NCBI GenBank assembly: GCA_003427395.1
Contig: BFEA01000032.1
Coordinates: 1,785,921 to 1,849,920 of the forward strand
Direction: 5' to 3'
Length of the DNA stretch: 64,000 nucleotides
Source of the DNA: Chara braunii
Taxonomy: Eukaryota; Streptophyta; Charophyceae; Charales; Characeae
In this document: positions 23,301 through 35,319 of the stretch, piece after piece
Position numbering within the stretch: position 1 is the first letter of the stretch
Layout: the number at the start of each line of letters is the position of its first letter
Notes under the pieces: model-generated
What the model was told of the DNA's origin: nothing
The model's input: only the letters and a program-made list of their open reading frames with translations
The model's database searches: none
Position numbers and translations under genes: made by a program

Positions 23301-24520
23301 ACGTTTGACGACTTGAAGGAGATTTGTCGTAAAGAAGGTGTGGATTACGGTAACAAGGCCATCGCAACTATCAATATTGCCGAGAAATGCGCAAAGGATG
23401 CTTATGACGCAACAACGATCCGGATGACTGCTGAGATCGTGCACAAGCGGTTATCGGGTAGCTGAAAATTCACGAATGAAAATTCTGAAGTGGGAGCTTA
23501 GGGCAGTCTGAAAATCCTGAATGGTCCTGAAGTGGTGAAAGATCCAAAGACCCTGAAAACCAGCTGTTTAAGCAGGTTGCATCCTGAAGTGGTCAAGTAA
23601 GAATTTTGGGCAGTCTGGAAATCGTGAATGGTCCTGAAGTGGTGAAAGGTCCGAAGACCATGAAAACCACCCTTCACCACTTGAGGATGCAACCTGCCTA
23701 AACAGGTGGTTTTTAGGGTCTTCGGAGCTTTCACCACTTTAGGACCATTTAGGATTTTCAGACCTGAATGGTCCTTAAGTGGTGAAAGGTCCGAAGACCC
23801 TAAAAACCACCTGTTTAGGCAGGTTGCATCATGGAGTGGTGATGAGTGTCCTGAAGTGGTGATGAAAAATACGACTCTTGTTAACCTTCTCTCAGATCGT
23901 GACACAAGAAGGCGAAGAAGATACGACATTTTTCGAGGATGATGAATCGCAAGGGGAGAACCTTGCCGCATGAACCAGTGTGGACGATGAACGTATGTGG
24001 TTGTTTGTCTCATGCTTGACGAATAAACGAAGACAGGGTAAGTTGGACAGGAAGTTGGAGAAGATTTACCGCATGGTGCTGATCTTGCTTACATTGAGTG
24101 GGCAGATTAAGTGGCTAACTAAGTGTGTGGACACTTGGGTGAAATTGTATAGGGTGGAGGGTCTGGACTTTTTGGAAGGAACTAACTTGGTGTACTTGTT
24201 GGCATCACCGTATTGTTGTGCACAATGCGTTGGCCAGACGACGAGAGATATGAACGTGAGGTGGAATGAGCACGTGTCTAGATATGAGAAACGGAGTAAG
24301 GACAGCCACTTGTATCGATGGTGGCCGAATTTTGGTTGGGAGTCGTACGTTTTGCTATCGATTGCGAGATGTAATGACAGCGCACTGATAGCGCACGAAC
24401 GGTTGTATATTCAGTAGTGGTGTCCGACTTTGAACACAAATGGTAAGCGAAGAAGGAGAGGACGATGCAATAAGAAGAGAAGAGGGAAGAACAAACACAA
24501 GCAGAGCAGAAAGGTTGACT
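23301..24520 (+). pseudogene. GIY-YIG endonuclease portion of the Penelope-like element, split by an insertion
   Basis: An open frame (23301-23441) ends at the inserted transposon and resumes at 23902 in the same frame once the transposon and one target duplicate are discounted, passing one TGA (23968). The nuclease lies at about 24185-24430: a GIY-like strand ending in VGQT, then an R-x-x-x-H helix (RWNEH), Glu in AHERLYIQ, and PTLNT after an in-frame TAG at 24415 (probably a former Trp codon). These match the conserved Tyr/Gly/Arg/His/Glu/Asn pattern of GIY-YIG nucleases, although the first motif reads YCC-QCVGQ. A very basic tail follows to a TGA at 24520. The nuclease nicks target DNA for reverse transcription. 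Confidence 0.7.
23442..23893 (+). mobile_element. Minisatellite-bearing TIR transposon, copy 1 (452 bp)
   Basis: It begins CACAAGCGGTTATCGGGTA and ends TTGTTAACCTTCTCTC, flanked by an exact 8-bp duplication AGATCGTG (23434-23441 and 23894-23901). The ends are imperfect inverted repeats: GGTTATC near the left end and GGTTAAC on the opposite strand of the right end. The interior is made of direct and inverted copies of a 'CCTGAAGTGGTGAAAGGTCC GAAGACC' module, so it can fold back on itself. No transposase is encoded. It interrupts the Penelope-like coding frame. An 8-bp duplication fits hAT-like transposases, but the superfamily is not proven. Confidence 0.88.
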
Positions 24521-24571
24521 GAGGGTCACCAATTGAGAGACGCGCGGTACCAATTGCAGTGAGTTAGTACC

Positions 24572-26830
24572 TTGGCCGAACTCAAGAAGGCGGGGGTTCG
24601 TGAGTGTGAGTTGGAATCATCGGGGGGTAATTGTTGCCTTGAGGGATGGAAACGGATTCGAACCGCATTTGGGATGACGCATATGGGTAAGGCAAGTGAG
24701 AGGTTGACTTTGGGGAAGAGTAAGAAGCGGTTGGAGGAAGGAGGGGTCATGAAGATATGGTACTTGCGACGCTGGTACCCGAAGGTAACTCACGATAAAC
24801 AAGCGTTGATTAAATATCTTCGGAACCCGAGGAAAATTCCGGACATAAAGACCCTCGAAACCGAGTGACTTTTCAAGTTCTACAGAGCGGCTAAAGAATT
24901 CTAGAAGAAAGGAACAAGGTCTTACCTGTGGAGGATTGTGTCCAGAGCAATTAAGGAGTCTACGAACTGGCAAATGAGAGTTGATCTAACGGTCAAACTA
25001 AAGTTTGACGACAGGGTGAAGTTGTCTGAAGTAAGGAAATTAACGAATGACAAGATCGAGGATTTCGCACTTCCTACATGCATGTCGTTGAGAGCACGTA
25101 GTAAGGTGAAGATCGTCTGGGTGAAGAACCCAACGATTGGTGACCTACTGCACAATGAACGGACGTTTGCGAAAGCAAAGGTTTGTGCCTGCACTTGTGC
25201 AGATTTACCCTATCCACGGATACGAGATCATATGCGCTTCCGACTACATGAATTGGAGGAAATCGATCCACTTGTTGTGAATGTTAAGAACGTGCCTAGA
25301 GCAGCTCATCCACAACGCGCCGACGTACTGATGAAGGAACTGCAGGAGACTTTCGTATCGTGGTCGAATGGTAACAGACAGCCTACATCGGCATCATTGG
25401 ACGAAGTCTTGAAGTGCATGGCGGAGACGAGACCAACGGATCGCAACTATATTGATCTCGATACTATCAAGGCTTTGAAGGAATCACTCGAAGGACTGGT
25501 ATGCACACCACTCGACAGAAACCCAGGGGAGACTTTAGTTCTCTGTCCGAAGCTGTACCATGAGGCGATGATGACGACTTTTGTCTGTAATCCGGGTTAC
25601 AGGATAGCAAAGGAAGATGAATCGTTAGTGAAGGAGGAGATGAAAAAGGATTTGAAGGAAAAGGGTTTAGTTCATTTGGCACGATTTGATGGGAAAGGAT
25701 GTTTTGGACAGGCTTATGTCCTGCCAAAACACAAGGATTTGGATCGGTATCGGCCGATCTGCCCATCATACTCCGAACCAACTGTCAGGATGTCGCGTTG
25801 CATTGCTAAAGCACTCAATCATTTTTTGTTTTCTCTACCGCAGCGGTGATACTTCAATCTAAGGACGGTGTCGGACCTGACACCTATGATCGGTAGATTG
25901 AAGCAGAAGATTGTACGAAAGGAGGGGGGTAATACGCACATAACCACGATGTCGTATGACAACAAGGACATGTTTAGCAAGTTGCCGTATGAGGAGATCT
26001 TGCTGGCTATCAATTGGATCATTAACCACTACGTTGAGAAGGGAAAGAGTATGATGACAGTTAACCCAAGAGGATGGGGCTGCACTTTCGGAGCTACAAT
26101 AGGTGCGGACCACTGGCGGAAGATTGATTTGGAAGATTTGCGGAACTTTGTGTCTTTCGAGTTGGAACATATCTATGTGAAAGCTACCAATGTCTTGTTG
26201 CAGCAGCGGGTTGGCATCCCCATGGGGAAGAGTACCAGCCCTCCACTTGCTTGTATCCTCTGCGCTCACGCAGAGTACAAGTTTTTGTCAGCTCAAGGAA
26301 AGGACAACGAACGAATCATAGAAATCCAGTTGACCGACGATGTGAGTGTACTGATCTTCGGCAAGAGCCAAGACACTGAGAAGTGTGATCAAATCCGTAA
26401 TGCGTTTGAAGTCTGTTACCCCAGTAACTTGACGTTGAAGTGCACTGATGATGGTCTCGGTAAGTGGGATTTTTTGGGACTGAGAATGACGGCGCAGTCT
26501 AAGTTTTCATACATTAGCTCTGTACAAGTCTCGAAGAATGAAGTGAATCTGTGGACGAATGAGAAGCTCAAGTTCAAAAACGGGCAGAGTTACTACTCCT
26601 GGGGTAGTAAAACTCAGAAGAGCACCATAATTGCGGGTTATTTGCACCGGATAGATAGGAATACGACGACACGTTCCGACTTGCCCGAACAGGTGCTCGG
26701 GTTATGCAGAGAGTTGAGGATTAAGGATTTCCCGATGGATTTTTTCATGCGCACATTGAAGCGTTTCATAAATTGTAGGGATAGAATCTGGGAAGCCATT
26801 TACACGTGGCTAGACACCCGTTTTTACTAG
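24572..26830 (+). pseudogene. Penelope-type reverse transcriptase
   Basis: One frame is broken only by TGA 24866, TAG 24902 and TGA 25847; about 620 codons remain in two long pieces. Features in order: an N-terminal region ending in a Cys-rich VCACTCADLP (about 25180); a segment GLVCTPLDRNPGE (about 25495); YVLPKHKDLDRYRPI (about 25720); palm motif A SYDNKDMFSKLP (about 25950); motif B GIPMGKSTSPPLA (about 26215); motif C L-T-D-D at 26330-26341, where Tyr is usual at the first position; and DFLGLRM (about 26470). The GxPMG and K-W-D-FLG motifs fit Penelope-like and telomerase-related RTs better than LTR elements. The 25847 TGA lies where Trp is plausible (TGG to TGA). Confidence 0.82.
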
Positions 26831-26980
26831 GTGCTACGCCTACGAGACAGTGGATGGTTGTTACGTTACTGTATTTTTTTCCCCACGCTTTGTGTGAGCC
26901 CTGTGTTGACTTTTGCCATGTTAATAGGTTGTCATGTCTTTTTTGTGTTTGTTGACTGTGAGTGGCAGAGAACGTAGCCG

Positions 26981-27918
26981 TTACTACTGGGTTTGAGTAA
27001 CTTGGCTGATTTGCACGGAACAATAACATTGTAATAATACCTTTGCTACGTATGATGATTACGTTTTTTTAGGATTTTTTTTGTACCACAGTACAAACTT
27101 GTGTAATCGATCAATTCGAAGGCGGATGTATTTGCTTTGTGGGTTGAAGTTTTGTTTGGTTGCCTTAGCCTTGGACACGGTTTTTGCCAAGCTGATTAAT
27201 GGTGCTTACAGAACGAGCATCATGCTGAGCCCTGGGTTTTCTAATTTTTCTAATTTTTTTAATTTTTCAGTTTACTTTAACTAAAAGTAGGGTTGATGCC
27301 ATACAAAGTGTAGCTTGCTTACAGGTCGTGTATCTGGCCCAGTCTTGTTTTACGATTAGGCCTTGAACAGGTTTTGACCCGTTTGTTTGTCCGGTAGAGC
27401 ACGTACCTGGTTTGTTTCTTTTCTTTCTGATATTTTGTCCAGTTGCATGGAGGACCAGATGGTCCAGGTACCGGACTAGTACTTTTTAGAAGTTTCTGTT
27501 TTTTTGTCGTTACATGGCTTTGCACCGAACGAGGATAGTCAATACTACTCGTATGCTTTGTCGGCCGTCTCGTTTTTCAAGATAGCGGGATTATAACAAA
27601 GAGTTAGCAGGTTAGCGTTCCAGTACTCCGGGTTAGTGCAGTACTTTGCTTCGCCATTTCCGGAGATGATCGACGCAGCGACTGACGTTAGGACTGTAGA
27701 AGAAGGGATTGAGGGTTAGGGAAGAAGCATGGGTGGAGAAACCCCCTGAAGACGATTGCGTGGCGGCGATCGAAACCGGTCGGGGTAGCCATACCCACCG
27801 GAACTGGTCTGTGAACTCTTGTATTTTTCATTGGCAAGTGTAATTTTGTGTGACTTGTCTATGTATTTGAAATTTCTTCTCCATTACCACTCTTTATTTC
27901 TTTCTGAAACTTCTGAAA
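26981..27918. other. T-rich stretch without a recognisable gene
   Basis: The sequence is rich in T runs (27060-27080, 27240-27270). It may include the 3' untranslated end of the Penelope-like element, but I cannot place a boundary. Short ORFs have no domain. Confidence 0.4.
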
Positions 27919-28857
27919 CTAAGGGAAGAGATTGGTCTAGACTAAGGAAGGAAAAAGAAAAGCACAAAGGGCTAAGAAAAAAGAAACTTAGGTTTATGGG
28001 AGAGATTGTGTGTTGACCTCATGTGAGGGATGTTTTATATAAATTGTGTTGAATGCACATTTGAGTAACCTAAGGAGTCGTTGAACGGGATTGGGTCACT
28101 GGTATGCCGGGCAACAAAGGAAAAAAGGGGTTGAGGTCAAACGGGTTGTGGACTTAACCCCTCGCCCTCGAATGAGTTCTTGAAGCATGTCTGTGCAAAG
28201 CAAAGTCGGCTATAGAAAACTGCAAAGACATAAAGCGGCCAAGAAGACCTCCTAGATTAAAATGAAAAATTTGAGCGTGTATGAGGGATGGGGTACCGAA
28301 AAGACTAAGGGGTGTACATGATGAATGCAAAGGATAAAAAAGACGTACATGATGTATGCGACAACAAAAGTCACGGGTAGGATGGCCGAAGAAGGAAGCA
28401 GGCAAAACCCTAGGGAGGCGTAGGGGGATCGTGGGACATGGTCCATGGGCCGAGCCGAAGGGTGGCCGCAAACCGAACAAGGCTTTAAGGACTCCTTGCT
28501 TAGTGAATGCATGCGTGGTCCAAGGAAAACGCTTGGCCTATGCATAAAAGAAGACAAATTTTCAATAAACTCCCTTGACTGCTTGAGTATTGGAAGGAGC
28601 AATTGCATGATAATACCTCAAAACATCAAGAAAACCCGCGTTTTGACGAAAAGATTGACGAGACTACCATTCGGTGAAAGGGCGGAGCTACATCCCCAAT
28701 GTCAAAGCTCTCTCGCAAAATGGTCCATCCCCATCAATCTCAAACCACTAGGTGGGGGTGCCCCTGTGACGAACGCTCTGCGCCCTGAGCATGAGTGTGA
28801 GCGGAGCATACCCAACTGGGACCCGTAGTGGGGTCGACTCATACTCGAAAGTCTAAC
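27919..28857 (+). mobile_element. Leader/LTR-like segment, copy B
   Basis: From CTAAGGGAAGAGATTGGTCT onward the sequence parallels copy C from 42322, at roughly 85-90% identity by eye. Shared blocks include GGGAGAGATTGTGTGTTGA, CTTAACCCCTCGCCCTCGAA, CATGTCTGTGCAAAGCAAAG, GGAGCTACATCCCCAATGTC and AGTGGGGTCGACTCATACTC. It lacks the part of C upstream of 42322 (satellite, (CT)n, GTTACATTG block), so B is truncated at its left end. Confidence 0.75.
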
Positions 28858-30830
28858 AGGGTACAACCATATAACGTCATCACATAGAAAGAACAGACAG
28901 TGAAGTTAAACTTAGTAAAACGTTTGTTTCCTTGTATTTGCTTTGAATAATTCTTGTTGTACAAATTGCGTGCGTCGTGGAATTTATTTTCGTCTTCTAA
29001 TTTTATTTATTGTGCGATATCTGCACGTTTACAAAAATGAACTCTCTTTCGAAATGTTTGCATGCCTCTATCTTGACTTGGTTCATTCCGCTTCTTTTTC
29101 TTCCTCATTCCTCTTACCGTCTTTGCTGATGAAGAGGGGGTGAAACTGAAAACCCGTTGTCAGATTGATGCAAGAAGGCAGACGTTTGTCAGCCTCCATC
29201 GCCAACTTCTTTATGAGATACACGGTGCTGGTCCAGATGTTCAAAGACACGTTCACAAACAAATCAATCTGTGTGATGCCGAAAGAGATTTGTAGGGCGT
29301 TGAGACTGTCGTTCAAATGATGGAAACAGGCACGAGGGTCGAAGACCGCATTAAGCAAGGATGATTGATCCTTGATCAATATTTCTCTGAGAGCTTTGAA
29401 AAGATGAACCAGAAAGGAAAAGAAGAAAAGAAGGAAGAAAGAGAAAAAAGAAAGGAACCACAATTGTCTGTGGAAATAATGGAGGAGAATGTCAGGCAGC
29501 TGGAAGATACATTAAGAGAAGAGAGAAGGAAAATTGAAGAGTACAAAAGATTCAAAGAACAACAACAACAAGAAGAAAGAGAGATGAATGAAATGACGTA
29601 AAAGTTTCATGATGAAGAAGCAGCTTGTGAGGTTTTATGTATTCTTTAGTCGATTATAGTCTACCTCATTCATCTCAAGAAGAAGATTGACAGTAACACC
29701 GCCGCTATGGAGACAATGATCAAAATGACGAAGGGAAAATAAAAGGTAGTATATGAGGAAGTGGCCAAGGGGGGGAAAGACAAGAAGAAAGCCCAAGAAA
29801 AATAATGAAGGATGCAATAAAACGAGTGACACCCAAGAAACCCGAAGGTTCTAAGAAAGAACCCGAGAGACAACTTGAGAAGAAAGAGTCACCCACCAAA
29901 AAGAAAAAACCCGAAGGAAGCAAAAAAAACAAAGAAGAAAGAAAAGTTTAAAATGAAACTGTCATTTACGTACAATAACAAGAAGGAAATAAACTTGTTA
30001 TTGTGGATTGTGAAAATTCTCACCTACGTCGGAACAGCACCCGTTGGGTCCGAGAGTCAGGTCCCTTTCTCCACGTCGTGTTCGGGAGGAGTGGCTAAGG
30101 AGTGGGTTCTGGTCGAAGCCAATGCTGCTAGCTTCGAGGATATAGGTGAGTGGGCTAAGACCTTGACATTGAGACAATTTCTCCAAAAGATTAAGCAGAG
30201 ATTTCTTGATAAAACGACAACCGATAAGGCTTTCGACGAACTCACCACCACTGGTCAGAAGTGTTGGTCATCGGTTGATTCACTGTCACGTGGGGTTGAT
30301 TTTCTTTTGTAGGTACGTGGACTGAATCTGCAAGACGACCAGGTATTGTATATCTACTCACGTGCACTACCCGAGCCCATTCATGGACAGCTTTTGGCGG
30401 AAACAAAGTCAGGCAAGTATGATTATTGACAGTTCCGCGATCTCGCTGTGCAAAGAGAGTAGATGACCGCGCAAGTCAAAGGTACGTACACTTCGGTAGT
30501 CAAATCGGGACCAGTTGGTGGGTACGGCAAGCGGGTTCTCTGGCGGTAAAAGCGTCAGGATCATATGGTTGTTGTATTTGATAATGATACGGTAGAGAAG
30601 TTACCTCTTGGTGAGTCTGAGGGAGGAAGAGGTAACGGCAGCAGTGAGTCCAGTAAGGGTAATGTCACTGTTGTCATGGCGAACAAGGAAGGTCAAGGTC
30701 AATGGAAGAAGAAAAGGAGGCGTTTCCCTAGCATCTCGGCATCACGTTCGGGGAACCTTGGGAGAAAATGAACATGACCCGAAAGAAGTGGCAGTCAAAA
30801 GTTGACAATCGTCAGTGCCTCAAGAGTGAC
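28858..30830 (+). pseudogene. Gag region of element B
   Basis: Aligns throughout with element C (43259-45240). It encodes a Lys/Glu-rich coiled-coil segment (29365-29601), a basic linker, then a capsid-type region (about 29950-30400) with PFTYNNKK, LLLWIVKILTYVG, VLVEANAA and LRQFLQKIKQRF, which I read as a retrotransposon Gag capsid fold (retrotrans_gag type). Stops and frameshifts interrupt it: TAA 29599, TAG 30310 and others. The TAA after the coiled-coil segment is shared with copy C. No CCHC knuckle is visible. Confidence 0.65.
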
Positions 30831-31086
30831 ACCGTGTGGCACGTGATAGCCTGGTGCCCACTTATTCGAAACCCAAAAGCGACCAGTCAGTAGGAGTAGC
30901 ATTTGCTCCTACTGAGTCGAAGGGTTTAGACCCAGAAAAAGGTACGGTGCTTACAACCTCTTTTACCCCTTCGACTCTCAAGGCAGAGGATGGTTCGTCG
31001 TCCGCCCGTCTCACTTTGACGAGCTCGGCAATAAACTGATAGCACTACGGAGCTCGTGGACGAAGAAAACAAAGACTAAGGATGAG

Positions 31087-31356
31087 TTGATGATCGCAGA
31101 TATTGAGATTACACACACACGAGGACGTGCCCTGTTAGATCCGGGATCGACGTGGTCTTATATATCAGAGAAGGCATTTCGTAAGTTCCATCTAGGAATG
31201 AAGGTAAAGGATTTACCTAGATACATTACGTCTATCTTGGGTAACAAAAGCGTGATCACTTTTTTTCAATATATCGATCACTTTTTTTCAATATATCGAT
31301 TACACACACGAGGATTAAGGAAGGTAATAAGATTCTACAAGAGATATCCTTACTAA
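31087..31356 (+). pseudogene. Protease region of element B
   Basis: ALLDPGSTWSYIS (about 31125-31165) matches the retropepsin active site of Ty3/gypsy elements (D-x-G-[ST] followed by a hydrophobic strand), with Pro at the variable position. The frame is lost shortly after a tandem duplication of ATCACTTTTTTTCAATATATCG at about 31256-31300. It stands between gag and RT as expected. Confidence 0.6.
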
Positions 31357-31571
31357 CAGAAAAAAACCTACACTTTTATATGATTCTGGTAATGGATTGA
31401 CACGAGGAAGCCGACCCAGAGGTAAGGTTCAAGGATAAACTTGTCAAACTGAAGAATGAGAAGTCTGAATCACGTGTTATAAAGTTACATTATAGGTTTG
31501 ACTCTGACTCTACTATGTCTTTCTGTTGTATGAGTTATCCAGTTTTTCACTCGATGGTAATATAAAAGAAG

Positions 31572-33480
31572 TTGGATAAGAAGGTGATGATGGTGTTTGT
31601 CAAGCGAGTAGGTGAGTGTTCCTCATTTTATTCACCTTCTATCGAAATACTTCTCGATGAGTATAAGGACTTGCAAACTGAGCCGACGGGAATTACTGAG
31701 CATGCTATGAAGCACACAATCGAGATCACTCCCGAAAGCAAGATTCTCAAAGGTCTCATCTACCGAATGTCCCCAAGGGAACTTGTGGAACTTTAATAGC
31801 AGTTGCAAAAACTTACTAACAAGGGATAGATTTGCCCTAGCTCATCTCCTTACGGTGCGCCTGTCCCAAAAGGAAGGTGAACTTCGTTTATGTCCTGATT
31901 ATTGTGGGTTGAATTTCGTCACTACTAAAAACGTGGAACCTCTTCCTCGCATTGACGATTTATTGGATCAGTTGCAAGGGTGTAGATACTTCACCAAGAT
32001 TGACCTAAAGTCAGGGTACAGCCAGATTGAGGTGGCTCCTGAGGATCAACACAAGACGACATTCCGAACCAGGTATGATCACCACAAGTTCGTGGTTATG
32101 CCCTTCGGTTTGACTAATGCACCTGCAATCTTCAAAATGTCCGTGAACGAACTTTTTCGACAATGGCTCGATCAATTCGTAGTAGTCTATCTCGATGACA
32201 TTCTAGTGTACAGTAAGACACTGGAAGATCATGAGAAACATCTACGAATAGTCTTGCAGAAGTTGCGAGAATGAAACTTCAAACTGAATACGAAGAAGTC
32301 AGAGTTTGTTAAGCCTGAAGTCTTGTGCTTAGGGCATATAGTAAACGAGGAAGGACTAAGGTCTGAAGAAAAGAAGATTACAACAATCAGAGATTGGTCA
32401 CAACCTAAGACTATAACCGAACTAACATCTTTCATAGGACTTCCTAGCTACTATAGGAAGTTCGTCAAAAACTTCTCCTTGATAGCTGCTCCTATGAGGA
32501 GATTACTGAAAAAGGAAAAACATTGGTTGTGAGACAAAGATTGTGAGTCATTGTTTAGAAAGTTGAAACATACTCTGACTCACTACCCTGTCCTAAAGAT
32601 TGCTGACCCTTTTCGTCCTTTCATAGTCACGACTAACGCAAGTCAGTATAAGATTGGGGTTGTGCTATAACAAGATGGCGGTAAGGGATATGGACCTGTC
32701 GAGTTTATGTCTGAAAGACTTTCGTTGTGGAAAGTGACCAACTGCACCTATGAAAGAGAATTATATGCCTTAGTTGCTGCACTAGACACTTGGAAGCACT
32801 ACTTATTAGGGAGGCATTCAAATGTATATACTGAGCACTCTACGTTCAAGTGGATCAAGACTCAGGCTAAACTCTCCGACAAGCTGGTAAGGTGGTCCGC
32901 ATTCCTTGATAAATTCAACTTTGAGGTGAAAATCATCAAAAGAAAGTCTACCGTGGTTGCGGATGCTTTGTTTAGGTGTGCCGATTTCTTTGGAACTATT
33001 GTATCTTATCTCGATATTGGAAGTGAATTGAAAGAACGGATCCGCCAGGGTTATGAGAATGATCCTATTTGAAGTGCTATCATTGGAACTATGCGAAAGA
33101 ACCCTGAATTGTTTCCAGAATATCGAATGACTGATGACTTACTCTTCTTGTTCGACAAAATCGAAGAACGATTGTGTGTTTCACACTTAGAACCAATCAA
33201 AAGTTTAATTATTGGGGATGTCATGATGCTGAAGGTCACTTTGGTTTTATGTGCGAGAACCTTTTGAGTGGAAAGGAATGAAAAAAATATATTAATGTAT
33301 GTGCGGACTTGTCATGTTTGTCAGAGGAACAAACCCACACATGAGAATTCGATGGGATTATTAAGACCGCTGCCTGTTTCAAGTGAGTCAGGTGAGTCTA
33401 TCTCTATTGACTTTATGAGCCTCACTAAAAGTCGAAACAACAACAGGCAAGTAATGGACATTATCAATAGATTCTCTTAG
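31572..33480 (+). pseudogene. RT and RNase H of element B (Ty3/gypsy chromovirus type)
   Basis: After a short leader frame (31572-31796) the RT reads in one frame from 31783 with stops at TGA 32272, TGA 32530, TAA 32668, TGA 33070 and TAG 33478. RT motifs: LRLCPDYCGLN, FTKIDLKSGYSQIEV, MPFGLTNAPA and a catalytic Y-L-D-D at 32188-32199, then LGHIVNEEG and FIGLPSYYRKFVKNFS. RNase H shows TNAS at about 32632 where TDAS is usual (AAC for GAC), KxxELYALVAAL, and YTEHST where YTDHxS is usual, so two acidic residues of the active site are altered. The frame then enters integrase. Confidence 0.85.
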
Positions 33481-34490
33481 TATGCTATGTTCATTACTTT
33501 GTCTGATGAAGCTAAAACCGAACTCGTCATTCAAAAGTTTCAAATGCGATGGGACTCTAAGTATGAATTTTTCAAAATCATTATATTAGATAAAAATGTT
33601 CGGTTCACCAGTCTACAATGACAAAATTAATGGAAGTCTATGTAACCAGGTTAACCATGTCGTAAGGGAGACATTCTGAAACGAATGGTCAAACTGAGCA
33701 AATAAATCGTCTTTGCCAACAACTTTTGCGAATGTATGTACGACCTGATCAGATCGATTAGGATGAGAACTTGCCTAAAATTGTTAGTGCTTATAATAAT
33801 AGTATTCATACTGTTATAGGTAGAACACCTAACGCACGACATAAAGGATGAAAACCTAGGCGTCTCATTGATGCATTAAGAAGGGACTATATTCATAGGT
33901 TACCCCGAGGTACACATAAATTCGCAGTGATGTATGAAGAGGTCATTAAGAAGCTGAAGCAAAACGTACATGAAGTTCGGTTACAAATGATTGAACAAGT
34001 TAATAACACATCGTCGTCCTTCACAATTTCAAGAAGGGAATTTTATTTGGGTTAAGTCTAAAGAGTTTTCCTTAGAAAGAAATGTGTCTAAGAAACTGTT
34101 ACCTGTCTACTACGGACCCTTAGAAGTTTTCAAAGTGATTGGAGAAGAAGATGAACCTTCATATCGTATAGATGTACCTCTACATCTAAGGACATACTCT
34201 TGCTTTCATGCGTCTAAACTGCTACCCTACGAAGAAAGTGATAACTTTTTGAATAAACCATCTCTATTTCCACCCTCTATGAATGAAGGTTATGAAGTTG
34301 AAAGGATATTGGAACATGACTATTTCTCTACAAGTGGCAGAGGACGACCTCAAAAATAGTACAAGGTAAAGTTCAAGTCTTAACCTCCGTCTGAAGCCAT
34401 ATGGTTTAGTAGGAAAGAACTCCTACCTATGGCTTCTGACATTGTTGCTGCTTATGAACATGGGTTAAATGAAGATTAATGTATTTCTGC
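33268..34490 (+). pseudogene. Integrase with chromodomain, element B
   Basis: RTCHVCQRNKP (about 33308) is the CC half of the HHCC zinc domain. The D-D-E core is recognisable: Asp in SISIDFMS (about 33400), Asp in ILDKNVRFTS (about 33585) and Glu in NGQTEQINR (about 33685), with a TAG at 33478 and at least one frameshift near 33610. The frame at 33991-34359 holds the integrase tail (KLLPVYYGPLEV, YRIDVPLHLR, FHASKLLPY). A chromodomain follows: YEVERILEHDY, then after TAG 34357 the strand YKVKFK and SEAIWFSRKELL. Chromodomains direct chromoviruses to modified histones. Confidence 0.8.
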
Positions 34491-34520
34491 GATTGAACTC
34501 GAAAATTGGGCCGACAGGAA

Positions 34521-35000
34521 TGTAATAACCCACGTAGTAAGCCTCGTTGAAACTGAGACCCAAACCGAACAGGGGGAAAAAGACCCCAACCAGGACTCAA
34601 GGCCTGGACGAGGCACAATTGATAAAGTGAATTGTCGAAAATTCAAATAGTCAAAGTCCAAAGGTACCTAATCCAAGCCGCAGGTCAAGCACACACGCTA
34701 GTTTGTATGCAGGTACCCAGATAACATCAGATCCAAGAGCCTGAGAGAAGTCTTCAACTGTATAATCCGGACCCTCAGCTGTGATTCAATCTGGACGACC
34801 GTGGGGAAAGTATTCGAGGCCAGACAATCTCGACATCTGGTACTTAAGGCTGACCTCAAGGAAGTCAAGCATTCAGTCTTGCTATGCTGCTTTGACGTTG
34901 ACTCGGCTTTGATACGACGCTGGTTTCATGTCGGCTCTGCTCAAGCATTGCAGATAACGACACGAGGAGGAGGCAGCACGTTGACGCTTCTTTAACGCGC
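34521..35000 (+). other. Possible start of 3' LTR of element B
   Basis: TGTAATAACCC follows the integrase by about 30 bases, a plausible LTR start, but no clear purine tract precedes it. A direct comparison with leader copy B shows no match in the part I can read, so the LTR is unproven. No gene is seen up to 35000. Confidence 0.3.
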
Positions 35001-35008
35001 AAGGCCAT

Positions 35009-35310
35009 GCTGACGTGGCGTTGTCTCTAGTCTACGTGGCAGGCTAATGTGGCGCTGCCTCTGCTATGTGGCGTTGCCTCTGGTCTACGTGGCAGGATGA
35101 TGTGACGCTGCCTCTTATATACGTGACGCAGCCTTTGATTAATGTGGCATGTTGATGGGGCGTTGCCTCTGGTATACGTGACACTACCTCTGATCTACGT
35201 GGTAGGTTCATGTGGTGTTGTCGTTAGTATACGTGGCGTTGCCTTAGTCTACGTGGCATGCTGATGTGGCGCTGGCGCTGATCAACATGGCGCCACTACT
35301 GGTCTATATT
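35009..35310. repeat. Minisatellite of 34-bp and 21-bp units (GTGGCGTTGCCTCTGG type)
   Basis: Variants of GCTGATGTGGCGTTGCCTCT plus GGTCTACGTGGCAG recur about eight times, with full units near 34 bp and short units near 21 bp (CCTCTGATCTACGTGGTAG type). CG and TG alternate at the same sites. Confidence 0.7.
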
Positions 35311-35319
35311 GGTGATATG

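Larger units (their letters stand above)
23140..26980 (+). mobile_element. Penelope-like retroelement with N-terminal GIY-YIG endonuclease
   Basis: Coding regions in order are a basic N-terminal part (about 23160-23440), a GIY-YIG nuclease (24150-24450) and a Penelope-type reverse transcriptase (24570-26830). Classical Penelope elements carry the nuclease after the RT; here it comes first. I recall this permuted order from a green-lineage/protist clade (Chlamys/Naiad type); the exact assignment needs a tree. There is no protease, RNase H or integrase. The outer ends are not resolved: the 5' side abuts leader copy A and the 3' side passes into unassigned DNA. A small transposon sits inside (23442-23893). 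Confidence 0.8.
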
